This document shows positions 11,350-23,069 of a stretch of DNA of 64,000 nucleotides, piece after piece (position 1 is the first letter of the stretch; each line of letters begins with the position of its first letter). The translations under genes were made by a program, and so were the position numbers. Origin of the DNA: Trichobilharzia szidati (lineage: Eukaryota; Platyhelminthes; Trematoda; Strigeidida; Schistosomatidae); assembly GCA_944472155.2 (NCBI GenBank), contig OX235279.1, positions 158,494,199 through 158,558,198 of the forward strand, in the 5' to 3' direction. The notes under the pieces are model-generated. The model made no database searches and was not told where the DNA came from. It saw nothing but the letters and a program-made list of their open reading frames with translations.

Positions 11350-11655
11350 TTAAAATATCACACAGTGACGCAGCAGTATTAGAAGCTGGATGACGTTTCG
11401 AGCACAATTTATTTAGTTTAGCAGTGTCAATCATTCTAGGTGTAGCCCAAATATTTACTTTCCAATAATCTAACTGAGCCCGATCTACTGGTTTGACTAG
11501 GCTATGTAACAGACCTCACAGTCATTACATGGTATTTAGTAAATTAAAATATTTTTCTGAATTGGATCTATTGGGCTATCTTAAGATGACAAAGTTTATC
11601 TCTGGTTTAAATGCCACCCTAATTCCAGCCTTGTTGAGTATCCTACGCAGTTACC
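11350..11655 (-). mobile_element. Penelope-like element lineage A fragment (terminal repeat plus start of endonuclease)
   Basis: The + strand starts with the lineage A terminal-repeat block ('ggatgacgtttcgagcac' near 11,388). It ends with the linker that precedes GIY-YIG in other copies ('taaatgccaccctaattcc', about 11,608). The coding part is badly decayed. The right end is the junction with the SINE-H copy that follows. Confidence 0.7.
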
Positions 11656-11925
11656 TGGGGTTCTGGTAGGAAGCCGTGACCAGTAGGGCACAGCAGGTTG
11701 AAGGTGGGGCAGTAACTCACTGAAGAAAACATTCCCAACTGGCTTAACGGTCTATAAGCTAGCTCACTTTGTAACCAGAAGTTTCTGGGTTCGAACCCTG
11801 GTGGGTGCGTACTGATGAGGAGTAATGGACTGGGACAAAACATTTGTCCAGTACTCACAGCAGGTTTTCCAATAGTTCTCTAAATGATGTCAGCTCATGA
11901 TGAAATCCTCCAACCAATCTCACGT
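11640..11925 (+). mobile_element. SINE-H copy, ribozyme decayed
   Basis: It has a 5' leader ('cctggggttctggtaggaag'), a tRNA-like promoter with 'gggttcgaaccctgg' (about 11,788-11,802), then a ribozyme remnant at about 11,809-11,856. That remnant reads ctgatga-like, but the stem II strands no longer match and GAAA has become aaaa. The tail is shared with the other copies. Confidence 0.75.
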
Positions 11926-12069
11926 AAGACCTATGATGTCAGAAACCTCTTAATGTAATAACCGTAAGATTCGTTAGTAGCCAACTGGGAAAAAGCCGTA
12001 GTCATTTAAGTACTGACAAGTCTAAGGGGAACCGGGAGTGACAGATAGAGAGAAAAATTTGTAAAACAA

Positions 12070-12250
12070 ACTGTAAGGCCGCGTGACTAAACTGATATGA
12101 TGATTATGAGCAGCAATGATTTATGCTCGAAACCTTGCCATCTAGTTGTTAATACTCCATCATCACTATGCGTGACATTCAGAATAAACTTATCTAATAC
12201 GGATTTACATTCTACCTAACCCAGTGCCCAAGTTCTACACTTACATTAGC
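12070..12250 (+). mobile_element. Lineage A PLE terminal repeat (solo piece)
   Basis: It contains 'gactaaactgatatgat' and 'gatttatgctcgaaacc', then 'cttatctaatacggattta' and 'cccagtgcccaagttctac'. The same block order is found at 51,960-52,105. No coding sequence is attached. Confidence 0.65.
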
Positions 12251-13454
12251 GTGTAGGTTTTTCTAGTCAAACATAATATAAAACAAAATAAGAACAAAAT
12301 AAATAAGCTGAATGACGTAATACAACTGACAAAAATTGAGTAGAATTCAACTAAAATTGAACGCTAGTCAAGTTAACTACAATGACAATAAACGGTAGAA
12401 GTTTAATAGGGGGTGAGGGAAGAAAATAATCCAGTCAAAAAAATTTACGTATTTGGTGTTAAGACAGACCACGTGTATTGCAGATTTATTGACAAAACAT
12501 ACTTCTTCTGAATGCAGAGTTCAGTATTTAACAACGTGAATCGCCATAGCTTCTGCAGTCTGAAGAAGTTTGATGCGTACTCATTTTGGCAAGACTCCCA
12601 CTTATTCTGAAGTTAGTTTATGGGTTAGCTTGGTGTCCAGATTCGATTAGGTGTTCCAGGACAGAGATGCTGATGATCTATTTTTCCTTTATAAAACCAT
12701 GAATGTGAGTGTTCCATGATACGTGTGGATAGAAAACGCTGAGTACAGCCAAAATACCTAGTTCTACACGAGCAGATGAACTGATGGCTGCACACATCAG
12801 TGGTAGCACATCCTTCACGTTCATACGAATTATTAGTTTAGTGGAGGAAGTTAGTCGAAGTTCAGCCACAAACAAAGTTCACTTAAATGGACAAGATAGG
12901 TTGTTTCTCAGTATTTCCACTGATGACTCTCCTTTAAATTGTAGATTCAAGTAGAGACGTCTTTTGGGAGCAGAAAGTGTGGTCGGTTTTAGTAGTTCAT
13001 GCTTTATGATGAAACGTTACGGGTAGCCATCTTCTGGGAATAAATACAATGCTTCCTGCCAAGTTATGTTCTGTTGACTACGAGGTACTATAAAGCAGAA
13101 TTAATTCACAACAACCTATTTTTAAAGAAACATGATCACGGCTATAAATCTTTAACAGTGTTCACTGAAGGAAGATAATAAAGTCTTAACCATATAAGAT
13201 GATTACCACCTAGAACAAAACAAAACGATTTTGTTGAACCTTGAAACTAACGGCAAGTTGTTAAAAACAGTTAGTAAGAGAAATCACAATAATTGTATTT
13301 ACAAATTTCTTTATCTCAGAAACAAATCTAGTTGTTCAAAAGAAAACGTTTTCTGGTAAATAACGCTCTGAGTACAATAACCTAGAAGTGTGTATTTTCA
13401 AAACATTCTTTGTTCGTGTGCAGAACACAAAGTGGATAATATTAGTGCAACAGA
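12251..13454. other. Unassigned DNA
   Basis: No coding frame, motif or tandem repeat was recognised in this 1.2 kb. Confidence 0.5.
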
Positions 13455-13545
13455 CGTTTATAGTAAATTTTCAGGTAATTCCATTATGGGTAAATTACAC
13501 TCTACCACAGTGCCCAAGTTTTATTCTTAAATGAATAAATTTTCA
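13455..13545. mobile_element. Small lineage A PLE terminal-repeat fragment
   Basis: 'taccacagtgcccaagtttt' near 13,503 and a neighbouring 'ccattatgggtaaatt' match the PLE termini at 29,630 and 38,060. It is too short to assign further. Confidence 0.4.
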
Positions 13546-13669
13546 GGTATCAGCTTGTCGGGAGCTTAACTGATTTTAAGATGGTGCCATGTATTGCTAA
13601 TCGACACATTAGAATTTCATACACAAATTCATTTTTATAAATTTCAACCGAGTTTGAACAAGCATTGGT

Positions 13670-16232
13670 GACGACATAAAGGTATCATCAGCGTTGCAAA
13701 CAGTAGTGGATACGATCCCAAACGGTGAAATCAAAATCCTAATGGGCGATGTGAATGCCAGCCAGATCGAGAGCAGACAAAACAGGAAGAGAACTCATCA
13801 TGGGTCGAGAGGGTCTCGGAGAAATGAAAGAGAAATTAGAGAACTCTTCTCACAATTCCGGGTATTCAATGATTTTATGGTTGCAGTTAGCGTGTGCAGA
13901 GACGAAGATGCACACAACACGACATTGGTTTCACCTGACAAACACACAGAAAATCAGATAGACTTCGTCTAAATCTCAGGAAAGTGAAGATTCAGTCTGC
14001 TGGATACGAAGTCGAGAAGGGAAGCAGATGTGTTCACAGGTAATTATTCAGCTCGAAGTACCTTAAGGGTCAAGCTGAAAACTTTCAGAGCAACTGGACA
14101 TAGACCACAATTCAGTTTCATCACTCAGAAACTGAAAGCGAAACTACAAGGAATGCCTTCACTACAGATATCAGAGCAAAGTTGGAGACACTACGTGGCA
14201 TCACTGAGGAAACCTGTGTCAAAGGAAGAACATTGCAACTAACTCTGAAGGTGATATCCAAGGAAACGTGCACAACTGTTCTAGGAAGAAAGAAGAGGGA
14301 AACCAAGGAATATCTCTCAACGGACACCTAGCTTCCAAGCTAATGGAAGAGAGGAGGTTGGTGAAAGAGAAGGTGACTCATTGCAAAGATGGGCAACAGA
14401 AGGAGAAGTTGAGTTCAATGTACACTGTACTGAATAAAGAAGTGAAGTAGAGTGCTAGGAAGGACAAAAGACAAATTTAAGACATATTGGTCAGCAAATG
14501 AAGCAGAACAGGCAGTGTGCAGGTAAAAAAGACCTAAGGACATTGTGTGAGACGATCAGGTCTCTATCCTGGTAGACATCAACTCAGATGATGAAGCCGA
14601 TAAAAGGTGTTCAAGAGAACGTGATCGCCAAGGTGAAGAAACAAATAAAACAATGGGCTGATCGCTTCAAGGGACTCTTGAATCAACCACCGTCTGCAAC
14701 TCATCCAGAATCACAGCCAACAACCTGAGAAATGCCAGAAAAAAACCAATTATCCGATGTAAGGAGAAGTCTTGAATGCAGTCAAGCTGCTGAAAGCTAA
14801 GACGGCAGAAAGACAAGATAGAGTTCCCCAGATACACTGAAAACTGGCCCAGAGACTTCAGTGCTGACGCCCCTATCTCAAGACATTTAGAAGGAAGGAA
14901 AAGTACCTAATGATTGGGAGAAAGGCTACCTTGTCAAACTACCAAAGAAGGGAGACAAAGACAAACTGGCGTATGATCATTTTCGTGTCCATACCAAGTA
15001 AAACACTGAGCGACATTATGCTGAAGAGACTGAAAGATTCATTGGATGTTGAACTCTGCCCGATGGAACAAGGTGGATTCACCGAAAGCAAATCATCCGC
15101 TTATAAAGTAGCAACGTATCATCATCGAACAGATCACAGGATGGCAGTGAAATCCCTATCTGGACTTCATCGACTTCAAAAAGGCTTTCAACAGAGTTGA
15201 TCACGAAGTGATTTGGATACAACTTCAACACTATAGACTGCCTCAAATGACATGTGTCGGGTGATCCATAATGCAACACTCAGCAAAGCATTTAAAGTGA
15301 ATACAGGAGCAAGATATGGCTGACTGCTATCACAGATGGTATTCCTAACTGTGATGGTCTGGATTATGCGTCAGACTGTGCACAGGAGCGAGGAGACAGG
15401 AGTAGGCTGGACTACCGATAAGAAGACTCTAGAAAAGCTGGATTTCGCGCACGGAGGATTTATGTCTAATGTCATACAAACTCGAAGAGTTACAGGCAAA
15501 AACCAACAAACCAGCTGAAGAAGGTGGCAGCAAAGACGCGAATTCAGGTGATGAACATAGAGAAGACGGAAGTGATAAAGATAACCAACCAACCAACCAA
15601 CCGACAGCAAAAACAACCAGCACCAATCACCTTCAACGAGAGTGATTTGATAGAAGTTAATTCCTTCACTTATCTAAGCAGTATTATTTCAACTACAGTC
15701 GCCACAGATTAGGATGTCAAAGCCAGAATCAGAAAGACAAGACAGAACTTCATCACCCTGATATCAGTTTGCATATCACATGTACTCTTCAGTGTAAAAA
15801 ACAAGATTTGGATTTCCAACACCGGTGTGAAGTCAGTCAGTTCTTCTATATGTGTCAGAGATTTGGCTCGCCACAGAATTTTTATCAACAGCTGTCTTCG
15901 CTACCTCCATAATGAAGGTCAGACGGCCGACCAGAAGGAATCAGTAACGAGAAACTCTGGGAACGAACCAGTCGAGAAATTATTGCTCAAGAAATATGTA
16001 GAAGAAAATGGAGATGGATCAGATACACACTGAGGCGAACGTTAGGTGATATTTCTCGAGTGGGACACGATCTGGAAACGATGAGTTGGGGATGTTTCAA
16101 AGGGGGAGCAGGAGATGGGAACTTATGGCGGTCGTGGACCCAGTTAGAGAGGACTGTAGAGAACAGGAAAAAAAGGAGATTTTCGAGTGAAGCCCTATGT
16201 TCCACTTGAAACCCAAGGGAATACTAATAATT
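13670..16232 (+). pseudogene. RTE (SR2-like) non-LTR retrotransposon, longest copy, broken
   Basis: Order of domains: endonuclease C-terminal part at 13,694-13,972 with 'ILMGDVNA' and a final 'NQIDFV' (catalytic IDHV motif, H changed to F); linker; 'WADRFKGLLNQPP' near 14,660; RT fingers with 'VKLPKKGDKD' near 14,932 and 'LSDIMLKRLKDSLD' near 15,012. RT motif A follows, 'YLDFIDFKKAFNRVD', near 15,160-15,205. The motif B and C region near 15,310-15,470 has the FADD box changed to FAHG. The C-terminal 'ITFNESDLIEVNSFTYLSS' block comes next, and the 3' end 'agccctatgttccac' lies near 16,191. Many frame changes and stops make it dead. The 5' third, including the start of the endonuclease, is missing. 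Confidence 0.85.
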
Positions 16233-16978
16233 AATCAGGGCCTGTACGCAAAAGTTCATATAACACAGTAATTAATATAAAACCTATTCAGACAATAATT
16301 CTTTTTACGTGCTTACAAACACGACACCGTAACATTCATTACCATGATCATGAAAGTTTTAACGAAATCATCAGAGGGGAATTCATCAAACAATATTTCT
16401 GTTCACCATTCATGGTTTTGTTTTGTTGTTGTTTTCGTTTTGGTTTCTACAAACGGAATTGTTTTTTCTATACAATGAGTTGAGAATAATAAGAGAATAT
16501 TACAAAGTCCTTCCTATAGACTATGAGTCTTATTTTTATACTATGGTGGAATAATAACACAGACATGGCTATACTGTTATCACAATTAATGGAAAGAATA
16601 TTTAATCAGATCGATCGACAGACAGAGCGGTATTCATTTTTTTTTTTAGTCGTAGTTACACATTAATTCATGGATGACGCAAATTTATGCATGTGTATCC
16701 CTTGGCAACAATATAACATATTGACAAATCAGGATATATGCAGTTAGTATTACAAGAACGAAAAGTAGCCGTTTTTTTATGACTTAATTGATCACCGCTT
16801 TGTTAAGAATGGAGCTTTAGAGGCGATAAAAGCGGAGAGTTGTTCATGTCGAAGGTTTTTGATAGTCCCTTATTCAAAAAGTTAGATTTTTGATTAGAAA
16901 ACAGTTATTGAATTGGTTTTTACGATATGGAAATTTTACATCACATTAATAGTACTTATTATTATTATTCTTTTTACG
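16233..16978. other. Unassigned AT-rich DNA
   Basis: Poly-T runs near 16,638 and an (ATT)n run near 16,960 are present. No gene or element was recognised. Confidence 0.5.
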
Positions 16979-17158
16979 AGTTGATCACGGATTCATATCA
17001 GTTAGAGAACCATTGAAAACCAGTACTGGAGTACTGGACAGCTGTTTCACCAGCCTAGTTTGTGAATCTCCAGCAATACCCACATACTGGGGTTCAAACC
17101 CGGGACCTTCCGGTTACAAGGCAAGCTCGTACACCATTCGGCCACCGGGACCCGATTC
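16979..17158 (-). mobile_element. SINE-H copy, minus member of a head-to-head pair
   Basis: The + strand reads the tail complement ('gttgatcacggattcat'), the ribozyme remnant (about 17,028-17,083; stem II and core altered) and the tRNA-like complement 'gggttcaaacccgggacc' near 17,092. It meets the following copy head to head at about 17,158. Confidence 0.8.
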
Positions 17159-17342
17159 AGTGGCCAGCCCATGAATTCTAACTTCTACCACCTTGCAACC
17201 GGAAGGTCCTGGGTTTGAACCATGGTGGTGGGCGCGTACTATTGATGATTCCCAAACTAGGATGAAACAGCTGTTCAGTACTCCCTGGTTTTCAATGCTT
17301 CTCTAACTGATATCAATCCGTGATCCACTGGTAAAAACAAAT
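17159..17342 (+). mobile_element. SINE-H copy, plus member of a head-to-head pair
   Basis: The tRNA-like part 'ggtcctgggtttgaacc' (about 17,204-17,220) is followed by the ribozyme at about 17,236-17,282. Core TTGATGA (C3 changed to U), TTCC/GGAT stem II with one mismatch, GAAA, CAGCTGTT (C17 changed to U) and CAGTAC. The C3 substitution should disable it. The tail ends 'gtgatccactgg'. Confidence 0.8.
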
Positions 17343-17399
17343 CTGATACTTATAATCCAACTCGTGAAAACTTATTATTCTCTTGGCTTCTGAGTAGAA

Positions 17400-17722
17400 C
17401 ATAGGGCTTCATCATGAAATCTGCTTTTCATTCTTTTGTCAGAGACGTTACCACTGCAGCATTGGGTGACGTGGGTTCGAATATCAGAAGGGACATGAGC
17501 TCCTTCAAGGTTGTAGATACGCCTTGCTGACTGGTGAGTGTCAACTAGCACGAAACCTAGTTTGAAAGTTTCCTGCAGATTGCCCGCAACCATCTAATAT
17601 CATCACAAACAATGTACACCGTGATGGCGAGCTACCTAGCATGGTGGCCACATTGCAAGCTTGACTGATAGAATTCAGTCTGCACCGAAGATAGGAATAG
17701 ACACACTACACTAGTTACTGAC
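17400..17722 (+). mobile_element. SINE-C copy
   Basis: The tRNA-like second half 'gggtgacgtgggttcgaat' (17,464-17,482) is followed by 'gggacatgagctccttcaag', 'cgccttgctgactggtgag', 'tgatggcgagctacctag' and 'ctgatagaattcagtctgca'. The closest relatives are at 37,024-37,390 and 60,575-60,970. Confidence 0.75.
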
Positions 17723-18236
17723 TACTGTCCAATCAAAAATGTAGGTTTGTCTCGTATTGGCTATCCTGATTGATTTTTATATTCTCATGTGTGTCGCCTG
17801 TAGATAAAAGGATGCTGCCTAAATAGTTTAAAGAGCCCACTTCATTAGATGTCTGGTATTGATAATAGTTGGTACTTGTTGTTGTTGTTGGTTAGCTGAC
17901 TTCATCAACTCTGTTTCGTCTATGTTCACTCGACGTCCTCTCTTCTCTGTCTACTTCCTCTTCCAACTTGTTAGTTCTCACATGTGGATCTGCAGGTAAA
18001 ACAACTCATTCTAGCCACCATCTAAAGTTAATCAATCCGGATTCTTCCTTAACCTGAAAAACAACTTCTCGCTGCCTTTGTATTCTGATCCATCTTATGC
18101 GACTGGACACAAATAGTCACTTTTAACGAAGAAAGAGAACGAAAAATATCTTGAAATGCACATTAAGGTTTTAAGCACAGGTGCAAACAAGAGCGAAGCC
18201 TGACTTCATCCCCTTCTGCCGATCGCCTTCAACTAT
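17723..18236. other. Unassigned DNA
   Basis: A short (GTT)n run lies near 17,877. No open frame or element was recognised. Confidence 0.5.
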
Positions 18237-18435
18237 CTGAATGGTATACGAGCTTGCCTTGTAACCGGAAGGTCCTGGGTTCGAATCCCAGTGGGTGCGT
18301 ACTGCCGATGATTCCCAAACTAGGATGAAACAGCAGCTGTCCAGTACTCCCTGGTTTTCAATGGTTCTCTAACTGATATCAGTCCGTGATCAACTCGTAG
18401 AATATTATTATTATCATTATTATTATTATTGTGAA
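18237..18435 (+). mobile_element. SINE-H copy with near-intact ribozyme, ending in (ATT)n
   Basis: tRNA-like promoter with 'gggttcgaatccca' (about 18,277-18,290). The ribozyme lies at 18,299-18,347 and the tail leads into an (ATT)n run at 18,406-18,431. No flanking duplication is obvious. Confidence 0.85.
18299..18347 (+). ncRNA. Hammerhead ribozyme, one core change
   Basis: Stem I strands GTACTG (18,299-18,304) and CAGTAC (18,342-18,347) are fully complementary. The core reads CCGATGA, so U4 is changed to C. Stem II is TTCC/GGAT with a mismatch at its inner end. GAAA is at 18,327-18,330; stem III has a 3-base expansion (CAGCAGCTG); C17 is at 18,341. The U4 change predicts loss or strong reduction of cleavage. 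Contrast the copy at 61,422-61,467. Confidence 0.75.
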
Positions 18436-19398
18436 AACATGCCTCGCTCAAATTACAACATAACTCTTGTAAGTTGAAAATGTTCTTAACATGCTTTTAT
18501 AATGATGAACGCCTCACATTACATCATGCTTGAATCGTATTGAAGATTGCACGTATCATCGTTGTACTCCTTTAGCATGGTATCTGTTAGCCAGGGAAAG
18601 CAGGTTCATGCAATTCAATTCACTTTTATGACTTCTAAAGACTGAAACGATGTTTCTTCGATTTAATTCTTGATTTATTTTTTATGACTAGGAAGAATTT
18701 TAGACATCACGTGCCTGAAAAATATCAGAAGACAACTCTGCTTTCTTTTTTACCAAAAAACAGAATTTTAATCACTAAATGGCAGTATTTCTCGTAAAAA
18801 TTGCATAGACTTTCAATAGCTGAGCTAATCTGTAGCTTTTTATGTGCTTCGAAGTTTTAGCAGCACTGTGGCTGCTTTTTACCTGTCCCTCAGGTCCCAT
18901 TGGTAAACTGGATGAGGTTATATGGCTCCTGAACTCCGTTTAATTTAATCATCTGTCTGTTCCCCTTCTAAGGCTTAGATTACGGTTATACCTGATGAAT
19001 ATACATCAAACTGCTACGGAAAACAAAACATCCACAGAATTTATTGGAACTATTATGACTCCAATCACCTTCATATATTACTACCTTGGAAAATAGTATT
19101 GTATCAGGCGAAGTAAAGAGATATTGTATTCAAGTTAGCTGTGGCAACCATGAGTGTCGTTAACCTGAATTATCTGTTATTCTTTTGTTAAATGGTAGTT
19201 ACTTCGTTCAGTTTGGTATGAGGATGCCACCAGTATCGGCCATCTGTCGGTGGAATGTTGAATAAAATCAGAGTAGCGACATGGTTTAGAGTATGCATGA
19301 AAATCTGATGATGATTCTATATGACGCATATCGTAATATTACTGCAATAAAATGTAAAATATACCCCGGATGCTGTATCTTTCTACTGACTTATTTAG
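18436..19398. other. Unassigned DNA
   Basis: Nothing clear. A weak likeness to the SINE-T body near 18,850-18,900 ('gcttcgaagttttagcagca') is noted but not called. Confidence 0.45.
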
Positions 19399-19469
19399 AT
19401 ATTCTGTTCACCCTTACAGCGGCTGTTAACATTAGCAGTGTCCTTGTCTTCTACGCACTTTTAGTGTCA
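19399..19469 (+). other. Possible small internal exon coding a membrane helix
   Basis: A pyrimidine-rich tract ends in AG at 19,398 (an alternative AG lies at 19,419). The frame then reads 'DILFTLTAAVNISSV' and 'LVFYALLVS', one hydrophobic helix, and meets a good donor (gtaaaa at 19,470). The open frame extends 19,293-19,520. Schistosome genes often have small exons in long introns, so this is plausible, but a hydrophobic frame of this length can arise by chance in AT-rich DNA. Confidence 0.15.
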
Positions 19470-19529
19470 GTAAAACATTTTCATCTACTGGAACTTTTAT
19501 TAAACTCCACCTTCAAATGAGAGTTTATT

Positions 19530-19742
19530 TTATATCATTCCATTGTGCTCCAAGTGGAAAATGGGGCTTCAAACTTGAAATTTCAGTAGCAGTAGCGTTT
19601 ATTTTTTATAGGATAAGGTTTCTAGCCCCACGTCCAACCAGCTTGGCATTATTTAGGTCGCCGTCGACTGGAGGTCGGACTCCAGACCACTTGCATGGTT
19701 GGCCGGTATTGTGCCACTCGGCCACCAACGCACTTCGACTAA
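19530..19742 (-). mobile_element. SINE-T copy
   Basis: From the tail side: 'gggcttcaaacttgaaattt', 'cagtagcagtagcgttta', 'tctagccccacgtccaacc', then the head complement near 19,665-19,735, ending 'caccaacgcac'. Degenerate but complete in order. Confidence 0.75.
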
Positions 19743-19837
19743 CAAGGTAAACGAAATTTCCTAACCTTCGTGTCGACTATATTTAGTCGTTTCTAAATCA
19801 CCGAAAATATGATGAAACCTTTGTTAATATATATTTA

Positions 19838-20140
19838 ATAATAATAATAAAGTTTTATTTCGGACAATATGCGAATACATGGTACAGAAATCTTTAACCT
19901 GGCTAGTTCCAAATCTGAAGTGTACCATCTGACGTAGTGTTGTCACATTTGAAGAGTGAAACAAATCAGTAGATTGCTTGTTCATTTCCTTCAAGAGCTG
20001 AAGTGATTTGCTGGCAGTTAGTTATTTATGTGCGCGAGTTCGTGTAGTAATAATCCGATATAATTGTACTGTTTAAACAGTAAGAAATGCAGAAGGTTTT
20101 AGGCATTTTTGGTGGATGGAAATTCTGGTTCCCCAGTAGT
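19838..20140 (-). mobile_element. Probable CR1-like 3' end
   Basis: An (AAT)n run near 19,838 followed by 'agttttatttcggac' resembles the CR1-like 3' ends at 5,795, 8,045 and 45,546. No coding sequence was recognised, and the right limit is a guess. Confidence 0.35.
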
Positions 20141-20314
20141 TCAAGCAGGTCGAAACACTTTATGAAGACAAATAAATTAAAATTAAAAATAAGTGATATA
20201 ATGTCTGACTAACACCTGATTAGAATTTCAATTAGTCGTCACACATGAAAATGCAAATACGTCACATGCAACAATCACACAAATAACATATTATTATCCT
20301 ATATAGCATATTAG

Positions 20315-20540
20315 CATCGTTGATTCAGGGGTGGAACGCCTGCCAGCCACGAACGTGGTGTGAGTTCAGTTCCAGGCCAATGCACTCCTAAGCCTCACTT
20401 AGTCGGTAATAAGCCCGGAACAGAAGGAAGGTGGGACGTGAGGCCAGTTACTGCCTAGCCCGTAAAATTAACACCACTCTAGCAGAAACTGCAAAGCCTA
20501 GATCTTGAAGGCGTATGCCGTGGAACACTGAAGGATCATG
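20315..20540 (+). mobile_element. SINE-T copy, decayed
   Basis: 'gtgtgagttcagttccaggc' (B-box region), 'ccaatgcactcctaagcctc', 'ggtgggacgtgaggcca' and 'tagcagaaactgcaaagcct' follow the SINE-T order. The tail is mutated ('ggcgtatgccgtggaacac'). Confidence 0.7.
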
Positions 20541-21032
20541 TGGGATTTCAGTGTAATCCAATACGCTGCTTTTCATCAGTCGTCAGTTCTTATAGTAGTG
20601 AAAAATTAATTTAGGATGAGAACAGTAAAGAGTGCTGTCTTAAGGAATGTATACAAAATGGCGCATGAATTAATTGTTATATCACAACACCACTGGAAAG
20701 CAGTCCAGTGACTAGGCGATTATTTTGTTCTCCTTTTCTAATACATATATTTACCTACAGTTAGTTACCTAGCTACCTGCTTTGCATCTTTATAACTGTC
20801 CTCTGCAAGTATCATAATCGGCTAAGCAATTGTTAAACGAAAATGATTTATCGCTCTTCCTACTGCATTAGTCACAAACACACACACACACACACCCAAC
20901 TAGCCGAAGACAAAGAACACCTGCCATACCCGGTTCTTGCTGTTGTTGCTTTTGCCTCCACTTGTTATCTGTCACTTGACCCCCCAGTGTGAATCGCACA
21001 GTAAAAAAAGAACAGTGTTTATGACAAATATT

Positions 21033-21074
<42 letters not shown>

Positions 21075-21415
21075 GCGGAGACTTCGCAATAATTTATGAA
21101 TTGGCATTTTACTAGTGGAAAAAAGAATTGTTTCTTTTTCAAGTGAATTTAAAATTGTGAAATTCACAAAAACATAAAAGTTGTGACTCATATTAATGTA
21201 TTCTTAATGTTATTCTCTTATTCTAGACTTCATATTAATATTTTATCGGCTTGGTAAACAAGTGTTTCTGAGCAAATTTATACATTCCACCCTTGTGTAT
21301 GTATATTTTATTATGTGCGGAATGGATTAGGCGGTGTTCAGTTTCCACATGAAGTAAAATAGAAGGCATTACTCCTTTTCACTTTTCCTTTCTTCGACTA
21401 CTGTTAGTCTGCACT
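20541..21415. other. Unassigned DNA with (CA)n and (AT)n tracts
   Basis: A (CA)n run lies at about 20,877-20,895 and an (AT)n run at about 21,035-21,072. The open frame across these on the - strand is an artefact of the simple repeats. Confidence 0.6.
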
Positions 21416-21442
21416 GTATATATATATATATATATATATATA
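21416..21442. repeat. (AT)n microsatellite at the 5' edge of an RTE copy
   Basis: A nearly pure alternating TA run lies about 30 bases before the first recognisable RTE codon. Confidence 0.9.
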
Positions 21443-21459
21443 ATACTTTTGAATATTTC

Positions 21460-22560
21460 GATCAACAGGTGATTTGGAAACTACTTTGCCACTACGGGGT
21501 GCCACCAACAAGTATGCATCTCATCCAGCAGTTGTACGACAATGCTACAAGAGGAAACTAACGGAATCCTTTGAAGTGGAGATGGGAGTAAGACAAGCTG
21601 GCTGCCCACTATCTCCCGTGATTTTCCTGATTGTGGGCGGTAGACTGGAAAATGCAACAGACAGTCAGCGGGCAACGAGGAAACAGACATTAAATGGACC
21701 CACACAAAATGAGACTTGGAGGATCTCGACTTCGTCGATGATATATGTCTGATTTCCCACAGACTGGGAGATCTACAAGTGAAAAGCAACAAGTTGGCAG
21801 AAGAAGTATCCAGAAAAGATACGACTTCATGTGAACATAGAGATAACAGAGGTGATGAAGATTCCTGGCCAACAGCGACAGCAACAAAAACAGACAACAA
21901 TCAGCATAAATGGTAGAAATCTGAAAGAAGCAACCTCCTTTACCTACTCATCGTTTCAACTACAGGCGTGCGGAACTGATGAGGATATTAAAGCGAGGAT
22001 AGGGAGAGCAAGGTAAGCTTTCATTAAGTCTATGTGGAGATCAACAGCACTCAGCATGAAAAATAAGATCCCGATTTTCAACTCCAATGTGAAGTCAGTG
22101 CTACTTTATGGATCAGAGACTTGGCCAGCGCATCATGGAGAGCAAATCGAACAAAATACACACCTTCATCAACAGATGTCTTCACTCAATACTCAAGATC
22201 AGATGGCCGGCCAGAGAGGATCAGCCACAGAGTGGGATCTCTGGCGATGAGCAAACCAACCCAGCAGGAACCAATTGTGCAACAAATATGCAGGAAGAAA
22301 TAGAGGTGGATTGGCCATACTCCAAAGAAACCACCAAGTGATATCACACGCCAGGCAAACGCTCAAGTGGAATCCGAATGTGAAGCGGCAAATTGGTCGT
22401 CAGAGTGACGGTGACATGGAGGAGGTGATGTGAAGAGGTGATGAAAGCATGTGAGTAGACGTGAAGCCAGGTAAAAACGTTGGCAGAGAACCGAACACAA
22501 TGGAGACGTGTGGCTGAAGCCCTATGTCCCTCTAGGAGCTAAAGGAAACAATAATAATAT
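21460..22560 (+). pseudogene. RTE (SR2-like) retrotransposon, 3' half
   Basis: It starts within the RT palm. 'KLTESFEVEMGVRQAGCPLSP' carries motif B (about 21,565-21,620), and 'LEDLDFVDDICLISH' carries motif C with both catalytic aspartates kept (about 21,717-21,760). The C-terminal domain follows: 'TISINGRNLKEATSFTY', 'WRSTALSMKNKIPIFN', 'NVKSVLLYGSETW'. Then come 'RCLHSILKIRWP' and the 3' end 'agccctatgtccctc' near 22,519. Several frame shifts. It is 5'-truncated next to an (AT)n tract. Confidence 0.85.
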
Positions 22561-23069
22561 ATAATACTGTTGAATATTCCGATTATCGGTGACTAGACTA
22601 GTTTAGATTTGGTCGGAGTAGATCAGAAGCCTACCATTCCTAATAAAATTGTAAATATAAAATATTCTATTAAAACTGATAACTTATTATCTTGTTCACT
22701 GTGCTTCTCCATAGTTTTTGTCATATAATTTTGATATTTTGTGAGTGGTGATATGACGTTGAGTATAACCTAAGCTCTCTGTATTCATATATCACTTCTG
22801 AGTTGCACCTATCGGCTTCAGAAAACACCGATGCCTAAGATTTTGTGATAGTCTTATAGTTATCATACAGAGTATTATAAAAGAATCTAAGTGGTTCTTT
22901 CAAAATACTTTTATCTCTACTGTGTATGACCAAGAAATGATATCAACTAGAGAGCGATTATAAACCAAGGAGTGCTGTCCAGCTGTTGTGTCCTTATCAG
23001 CAGTGCTTTTACGATATTGATCCTTGACAAAACTTGATAAGACAATCAAATGCTTACAAAATGACTTTT
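22561..23069. other. Unassigned DNA
   Basis: No open frame or repeat recognised. Confidence 0.5.

Noticed and set aside
18850..18970. SINE-T fragment
   Set aside because: Only one block resembles the SINE-T body. The order of the other blocks is not found.
20868..21191. 107-codon open frame on the - strand
   Set aside because: It is kept open by the (AT)n and (CA)n runs, which encode alternating IY and CV residues.
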